The notes under the pieces are model-generated. The model was not told where the DNA came from, made no database searches, and saw nothing but the letters and a program-made list of their open reading frames with translations. The position numbers were made by a program, and so were the translations under genes. 17,217 nucleotides of DNA from a bacterium BMS3Abin14 (GTDB taxonomy: Bacteria; BMS3Abin14), in assembly GCA_002897695.1 (NCBI GenBank), contig BDTG01000037.1:1-17217 (forward strand), written 5' to 3'. Position 1 is the first letter of the stretch. Each line of letters begins with the position of its first letter. Below are positions 13,509 through 17,217 of this stretch, piece after piece.

Positions 13509-13519
13509 TGTCCGGTTAA
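13509..13519 (+). repeat. Left inverted repeat of the IS
   Basis: TGTCCGGTTAA. It matches the right end in ten of eleven positions. The transposase stop codon (TAA on the minus strand) is at 13516-13518, within this repeat. Confidence 0.75.
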
Positions 13520-14685
13520 TAGTTGAACAAATTCAACTGGTTACGGTCAGGCAGGTCTGGGGTTTGCTTGAGCGCGGCTGTAACTAGTGAATAAATAGGC
13601 TTTTTCTCAAACAAATTGACCTCCAGAATCTGTAGAAAAGTGTAGAGCGTACATGGGACTTCGAGCTGTTTCTTGGTAATAGCCACGAGCAAATAGACGC
13701 ATAAAGCAACCCATATTTGACTCTTGACGGCATTGGGTGAGGTCCCGAGGAACGCTTTTATTCGTAAATGTTGTTTGATCCATTTGAAGAACAGCTCCAC
13801 TTGCCAGCGCTGTTTGTAGATCGCGGCGACCGTTGGTGCCGCAATCTTAAAATTGTTAGTGAGAAATACCAATCGTTTGTTTCGGTCTTTATCAACGTAG
13901 CTGACCCGGCGCAAAGGCTCTGGGTAGCCCTTCTTAGATTTTTGGGTGACCAGTGTAACAATCTGGTCGGCTCGAATGCCAGCCTCTTTGTTCTTGGGCA
14001 AAGAGTAGCGCCGCTGATAACGCAGATTGTTTTTGGCTCGCACTACGAAAAAAGCGCCCTGCAGATGAATCGCATAGAGCCGGGCGAAGTCGACGTAGCC
14101 GCGGTCCATGGTATAGATGGCCTCTCCGATGACAGGCATTGCGTCAAGCATCTTGACGTCATGCACCTTGCCGGTTGTAACGGCCACAAATGTAGGAATT
14201 GGGCCACGCAAATCAATCTGCGTATGCATCTTAACAGCAGCCTTGGCCTTGCGGAATTCAGCCCAAGGGAACACAGAGAGACACAGATCAATGGTCGTCG
14301 AATCAAAAGCAAACAATGGCTGTCGCAACTCAATGGCCAAAGGTTCATTCTGGTAGAGCCGTTGTGCTATGCCAATTAACACTTGCCCAAAATCTTGAAA
14401 AACACGCCAGTCGCGACGTTCATTGGCATCGGCAAGAGTGGACCGGGCAATTTTACCTCGAAAGCCGATATGGTAAAGTTTTTCCCGATGAGAGTTCAAG
14501 CACGTTTCGATGTCCCTTAAACTCTCGCGACCCGCTAACTGGGCATATGCCAGACAAAGAAACTGGTCAAATGTGGAGAAGCCTCTGGTGCCATGCTCAC
14601 CCCAATATCGTTGGACGCAGCAGTTGAATTCGTACCGAGGAAGAAACTGAAGTAGTTGCCTGAAGACAGACTGACCAACGTTCAT
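13516..14685 (-). CDS. IS4-family DDE transposase (DUF4372 N-terminus)
   Basis: This 389-residue transposase moves the surrounding IS by cut-and-paste. The N-terminal ~75 residues (MNVGQSVFRQLLQFLPRYEF) match the DUF4372 segment typical of the ISPepr1-like group of IS4. The DDE catalytic core is complete: Asp128 in FAFDSTTIDL, Asp194 in YTMDRGYVDF and Glu297 in YKQRWQVELFFKWIK, where Y290, R293, E297 and K304 make the Y-(2)-R-(3)-E-(6)-K signature. The C-terminal tail (PDLPDRNQLNLFNY) is normal for the group. The gene is full length with no frameshift, and the start codon at 14685 has a strong Shine-Dalgarno AAGGAGGG, so the element may still be active. Confidence 0.95.
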   Translation of the reverse strand: MNVGQSVFRQLLQFLPRYEFNCCVQRYWGEHGTRGFSTFDQFLCLAYAQLAGRESLRDIETCLNSHREKLYHIGFRGKIARSTLADANERRDWRVFQDFGQVLIGIAQRLYQNEPLAIELRQPLFAFDSTTIDLCLSVFPWAEFRKAKAAVKMHTQIDLRGPIPTFVAVTTGKVHDVKMLDAMPVIGEAIYTMDRGYVDFARLYAIHLQGAFFVVRAKNNLRYQRRYSLPKNKEAGIRADQIVTLVTQKSKKGYPEPLRRVSYVDKDRNKRLVFLTNNFKIAAPTVAAIYKQRWQVELFFKWIKQHLRIKAFLGTSPNAVKSQIWVALCVYLLVAITKKQLEVPCTLYTFLQILEVNLFEKKPIYSLVTAALKQTPDLPDRNQLNLFNY

Positions 14686-14813
14686 TGAGATACCCTCCTT
14701 TATGATGTCAGGAAGGTATCACCCCCAAAACCTCGGGTGCGAGTTCAAATCGAAAAATAATAATTGTGCCAAAGAGCTAATATATTCAGCATGTTACAGT
14801 GATACTCAAAAAT

Positions 14814-14824
14814 TTTACCGGACA
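14814..14824 (-). repeat. Right inverted repeat of the IS
   Basis: On the minus strand from 14824: TGTCCGGTAAA. Further agreement with the left end stops after this point. Confidence 0.72.
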
Positions 14825-14850
14825 GCAGTGAAGAAGTATCTGAAATAGTT

Positions 14851-14916
14851 CCTTCCGACGCCGTCGAGCTTCACCGCGGCGACCTGTCCCGGCGAAGCTA
14901 CAGCGACGGTGGAAGG
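14851..14916. repeat. Long imperfect hairpin, possible mobile palindromic element
   Basis: The arms CCTTCC...GCTTC...CCG (14851-14879) and CCGG...GAAGC...GGAAGG (14888-14916) are inverted copies with a few mismatches and one bulge, around a loop of about eight bases. The GC content contrasts with the DNA to its right. It has no gene and no attC core (GTTRRRY), so I do not call it an integron site. Confidence 0.55.
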
Positions 14917-14982
14917 TCCGACCCCAGGCCTTTCGCGGCGCCAACAGGCAGGCTGGGAGTGATTATCGTCGGAATATACTTT

Positions 14983-15011
14983 TTGACATGAATAAAATGA
15001 TGTTCTATAAC
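14983..15011 (+). promoter_or_regulatory. Strong sigma-70-type promoter of the DUF3015-DUF4105 genes
   Basis: TTGACA (14983-14988), a 17-base spacer, then TATAAC (15006-15011), five of six matches to the -10 consensus. A second copy of the whole TGTTCTATAAC segment lies 18 bases on (15019-15029). Transcription would start near 15018, leaving a leader of about 200 bases. Confidence 0.7.
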
Positions 15012-15029
15012 GAAACGGTGTTCTATAAC
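15001..15029 (+). repeat. 18-bp spaced repeat of TGTTCTATAAC over the promoter
   Basis: TGTTCTATAAC occurs at 15001-15011 and 15019-15029, and a weaker copy ends in GTAAC at 15046-15050. The first overlaps the -10 box and the others lie downstream. Either the -10 region was duplicated, or the sequence is a regulator site. A perfect 14-bp palindrome (AAAAGAG/CTCTTTT, 15030-15043) follows. Confidence 0.6.
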
Positions 15030-15220
15030 AAAAGAGCTCTTTTTTGTAACGTGTTTTCCGGTGCTGTTTGCAAACCGTTTGATTAACCTGTAGTCAGAAG
15101 GAGGTGAGAAAAAAGGAGCTACCGCTTAAACAGGAGTACAAAGTAAACAGCTGTTTGAGAACCTGACCAGGGAGGGATAACAACTATTAACTGATGGAAT
15201 CTATGTGGAAAGGGGAAAGG

Positions 15221-15706
15221 ATGCTTAAATCGTTAAAGTATGTTGGTCTGGCATTACTGGTTGTGTGCGCCTTCGCTCAGCCTGCCGTGGCTGGCCGTGA
15301 ATTTGCCGACATCTATACCGATTGTGGTCTTGGTGCCATGATCGCACCCCATAGTGATGGGGTTGCCGCCGTCACCAACGTAACTTGGGACCTGGGAACA
15401 ACAGCTATCAGCTCCAACATCAGCTCCCCTGATAGCTGCGGGGGTGGCAAGGAGAAAATGGCCGCCTTTGTCTATGATTCACAAGACCTTCTCCTCCAGG
15501 AGCTGGCAAACGGCAGTGGCGGCTATCTGGACGCCCTTACCGCTCTCGCCGGTATCGAAGCTGCGCAGAAAGAACTTTTTATTTCCACCCTGCGCAGCGA
15601 TGTAGGCCATTTTGTCATGACTTCTGAGTTCACCACCCAGTCCCGTTTTGAAAAAGCGGAAGCGCTTTTCAACATTGTGACCTCCAACAGTTACTATAGT
15701 CTTTGA
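15221..15706 (+). CDS. Exported DUF3015 family protein
   Basis: The 161-residue protein has a clear signal peptide (MLKSLKYVGLALLVVCAFAQPAVA, cleaved before GREF) and the DUF3015 signature: IYTDCGLGAMIAPH, VAAVTNVTWDLGTTAISSN, ISSPDSCGG, AAFVYDSQDLLLQELANGSG and YLDALTALAGI. Two conserved cysteines (in TDCGLG and PDSCGG) could form a disulphide. The function of the family is not known. Start choice: the ATG at 15221 follows a strong purine-rich Shine-Dalgarno (AAAGGGGAAAGG); the ATG at 15194 lacks one at a usable distance and would place charged residues before the signal peptide. Transcription probably starts near 15018. A hairpin terminator follows, then the DUF4105 gene. The pairing of DUF3015 with DUF4105 is one I have seen in other genomes, which suggests a shared role at the cell envelope. 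Confidence 0.9.
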   Translation: MLKSLKYVGLALLVVCAFAQPAVAGREFADIYTDCGLGAMIAPHSDGVAAVTNVTWDLGTTAISSNISSPDSCGGGKEKMAAFVYDSQDLLLQELANGSGGYLDALTALAGIEAAQKELFISTLRSDVGHFVMTSEFTTQSRFEKAEALFNIVTSNSYYSL

Positions 15707-15732
15707 TTACTTTTCGGGAAGATTAACCCTTG

Positions 15733-15768
15733 AAAGGGTGTGTTTTTCACGAGCACACCCTTTATTTT
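15733..15768 (+). terminator. Rho-independent terminator after the DUF3015 gene
   Basis: AAAGGGTGTG (15733-15742) pairs perfectly with CACACCCTTT (15754-15763) across an 11-base loop, followed by ATTTTAT. It lies 27 bases after the DUF3015 stop and 14 bases before the DUF4105 start, so read-through would set how much DUF4105 mRNA is made relative to DUF3015. Confidence 0.85.
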
Positions 15769-15781
15769 ATCTGCAGCGATA

Positions 15782-17217
15782 ATGCTACCGATGTATGTTC
15801 GCCAGCTACTCCTCTGGGTAATTCCGCTCGGTGTGCTTTTCTGCCCATTCGGTGCCTCGGGGGACGCCCCGTCCCCTTATGGAGACATCCCCTCGGAGGA
15901 GCTGAGGGGGCTGGCCGGAGACCCGACCTGGTTGAAACTTCTCCATTATAGTCAAGATGGTAAACGAAGCACGGTGCTTTCCGAAGATTTTTTCCTTTCG
16001 CCAGAGGGCAAGGCCGATCCGCTGGCTGAATTAAAAGCCACCATTGCCGCATATTTTCATCCTTGGGCCGGCAACCGGGATCAGGATCCACGATGCAGGT
16101 TTCCGGCACGCTACTACTGGTTATCGCACGAGGTGTCCCTTCCTGATTTTCGGCCCGGGAACCCTGGATGCCGACGCTTTGAAAAATGGGCCATACCTGA
16201 GACGGTACAATCAGTCAGCGTGATGATGGTAAGCGGATATCTTGGGAACCCAGCGTCAACATTCGGCCATGCTTTCCTCAAGTTCAACACGGACTCACCG
16301 GATGATGCAGGATTGTTTGATCTGACCCTCAGCTACGGGGCATTGATACCGGAAGGGGAAAATACATTCACCTATGTATTAAAGGGCCTCTTCGGAGGAT
16401 ACGAAGCGGGTTTCTCCGACCGGTATTTCTACACGAAAGACCTTGTATATTCGCACACCGAATTCAGGGACATCTGGGAATATCACCTGAATCTGACGGA
16501 TTATGAGCAGAAACTCCTTATATTTCACCTTTGGGAAATCGTCGGCAAAAAGTTTCAGTATTTTTTCTTGAGGGAGAACTGCGCCTACAAGCTTGCTGAA
16601 CTCCTGGACATCGTCGTCCCCGATGAGGTCCTCAAGAATCCAAAAGTTTGGTATCTCCCGGTTGACCTGTTTTACCGGATTATCGAGATAGATGATGCAA
16701 GACGGGAACGATCAGAGTCCCCCCTGCTACTCAATGTAGATTACGTCCCTTCGAGCCAGAAAAAACTCTATTCCCGTCTGCAATTTTTGGACTCTAAAAT
16801 GATGGCGGCCTTAAACGGCATCCTGGAAAGTGATTTTTCGTCCATACCTGGACAAATTGCAGAGTTCGACCAGGAACAGCAAATTTTGATTCTGGATGCT
16901 CTTCTGGATTATCAACAGTATCTTCTGGTAGTCCAGGGGAATGCCCCTTCCCTTGAAACCGAAGAAAAGCGGCGCCGTGTTCTTGCGGCCCGCTTTGGGC
17001 TCCCTCCGCAGCCCGTCAAAACAGCCGCCATCCGGGAGTTGCCCCCTCCGACTTCAGGGTCTCCCCCCATGACGATTGGGATCGGATCAGGACACACAGA
17101 AGAGGAGGGTTCCTATGCACTTCTGAACTGGTCTCCCTATAAAAATGAGCTGGTCGGGCAAAACAGCCTTGAGGGCGACGAACTGGTTGTGCTTGACCTG
17201 TCTGTCGGGTTCCAGCA
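15782..17217 (+). CDS. DUF4105 (Lnb N-terminal periplasmic) domain protein, 3' end outside window
   Basis: The frame is open from the ATG at 15782 (a second ATG three codons on is equally possible) to the window edge, giving 478 visible residues. A signal peptide is present (LLLWVIPLGVLFCPFGASG). The family's marks follow: RYYWLSHEVSLPDF, YLGNPASTFGHAFLKFN (His163), LTLSYGALIPEG, YVLKGLFGGYEAGFSDRYFY, YEQKLLIFHLWEIVGKKFQYFFLRENCAYKLAELLD (His/Cys region written in parts; Cys267 in RENCAYKL). The His-then-Cys order recalls permuted NlpC/P60-like hydrolases; this is inference. In this family the C-terminal part often resembles an outer membrane barrel, which would lie beyond the window. No good Shine-Dalgarno is seen, and a terminator lies just upstream. 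Weak expression is likely. Confidence 0.87.
   Translation, partial: MLPMYVRQLLLWVIPLGVLFCPFGASGDAPSPYGDIPSEELRGLAGDPTWLKLLHYSQDGKRSTVLSEDFFLSPEGKADPLAELKATIAAYFHPWAGNRDQDPRCRFPARYYWLSHEVSLPDFRPGNPGCRRFEKWAIPETVQSVSVMMVSGYLGNPASTFGHAFLKFNTDSPDDAGLFDLTLSYGALIPEGENTFTYVLKGLFGGYEAGFSDRYFYTKDLVYSHTEFRDIWEYHLNLTDYEQKLLIFHLWEIVGKKFQYFFLRENCAYKLAELLDIVVPDEVLKNPKVWYLPVDLFYRIIEIDDARRERSESPLLLNVDYVPSSQKKLYSRLQFLDSKMMAALNGILESDFSSIPGQIAEFDQEQQILILDALLDYQQYLLVVQGNAPSLETEEKRRRVLAARFGLPPQPVKTAAIRELPPPTSGSPPMTIGIGSGHTEEEGSYALLNWSPYKNELVGQNSLEGDELVVLDLSVGFQ

Larger units (their letters stand above)
13509..14824 (-). mobile_element. Complete IS4-family insertion sequence (about 1.3 kb)
   Basis: The element is bounded by TGTCCGGTTAA (13509-13519) and its inverted copy TGTCCGGTAAA (read from 14824 inward), ten of eleven matching. 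It contains one transposase gene read from right to left whose stop codon overlaps the left inverted repeat. No clear target-site duplication is seen: CAGT occurs close to both ends (left flank ...TCAGTAG, right flank GCAGTG...) but is offset, so the exact ends are uncertain by a few bases, or recombination has replaced one flank. The insertion removed the 5' part of the three-gene operon. Confidence 0.82.
14825..15220. other. Gene-free region between the IS and the DUF3015 gene
   Basis: The IS-proximal 100 bases are GC-rich and contain a long imperfect hairpin (14851-14916). The remainder is AT-richer and holds a strong promoter with a duplicated -10 region and a roughly 200-base leader of the DUF3015 gene. 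I saw no protein-coding frame of note. A 20-codon frame from GTG at 15104 follows an AAGGAG that is too close to serve, so it is not called. Confidence 0.6.

Noticed and set aside
13768-14379. Plus-strand frame of 203 codons inside the IS
   Set aside because: It is a shadow of the complete transposase gene on the other strand, with no ribosome binding site or domain.
14851-14916. Integron attC site
   Set aside because: The hairpin has the right size, but there is no GTTRRRY core and no integrase or cassette genes nearby.
15104-15166. Small 20-codon leader peptide gene upstream of DUF3015
   Set aside because: The AAGGAG is directly next to the GTG, leaving no usable spacing, and no sign of an attenuator is visible.
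15018-15220. Cyclic di-GMP or other riboswitch in the DUF3015 leader
   Set aside because: None of the conserved core segments I know for GEMM-I, cobalamin or other common riboswitches is visible.
15730-15951. Plus-strand 73-codon frame before the DUF4105 gene
   Set aside because: It starts on the terminator stem and is in a different frame from the DUF4105 protein, which has clear family motifs.

Overview
The window looks like a chromosomal segment of a moderately GC-rich Gram-negative bacterium. It encodes a c-type cytochrome, exported proteins with signal peptides, a MenA-like prenyltransferase, a five-gene nickel/cobalt ECF uptake operon and a receiver-PilZ protein. This mix is typical of uncultured Desulfobacterota (the former Deltaproteobacteria) and relatives. 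The assignment is inference from gene content; no rRNA or tRNA gene is present to confirm it.

Layout. (1) 2-646, + strand: the 3' end of an exported protein with a C-terminal mono-haem cytochrome c domain. (2) 1054-4773, - strand: a nickel (or cobalt) transporter operon in the order nikK-nikM-nikL-nikQ-nikO, meaning two periplasmic accessory proteins, the S component, the T component and the ATPase. A mobile palindromic repeat and a hairpin with an 8-bp tandem repeat lie in its intergenic gaps. (3) 4838-4917: back-to-back divergent promoters whose -35 boxes form an inverted repeat. (4) 5030-8650, + strand: an ABC-2 type exporter operon (gldA/gldF/gldG-like). (5) 8808-9533, + strand: a receiver-PilZ two-domain protein, converging through a short palindrome on a menA/ubiA-type prenyltransferase (9582-10472, - strand).

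(6) 10507-14824 is an accessory island. It holds a RelE/ParE-like toxin remnant fused to a fragment of an IS4-family element; a class II Fic AMP-transferase-type gene with a C-terminal winged-helix-like segment; a fic upstream region with two pairs of 12-bp direct repeats and a separate array of four 8-bp palindromic half-sites; a three-gene AT-richer operon (truncated gene, 148-aa unknown, 105-aa HicA-like protein); and a complete 1.3-kb IS4-family insertion sequence. That IS has removed the 5' part of the first gene of the three-gene operon. (7) 14983-17217, + strand: a strong promoter with a duplicated -10 box, a long leader, a DUF3015 exported protein, a rho-independent terminator, and right after it the start of a DUF4105 (Lnb N-terminal periplasmic) protein that runs off the window.

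The most interesting parts are the fic regulatory region with its two unexplained repeat arrays, the interrupted three-gene cassette with a HicA-like member, and the DUF3015-DUF4105 pair, in which the DUF4105 protein shows a His-then-Cys order reminiscent of permuted NlpC/P60-like hydrolases.
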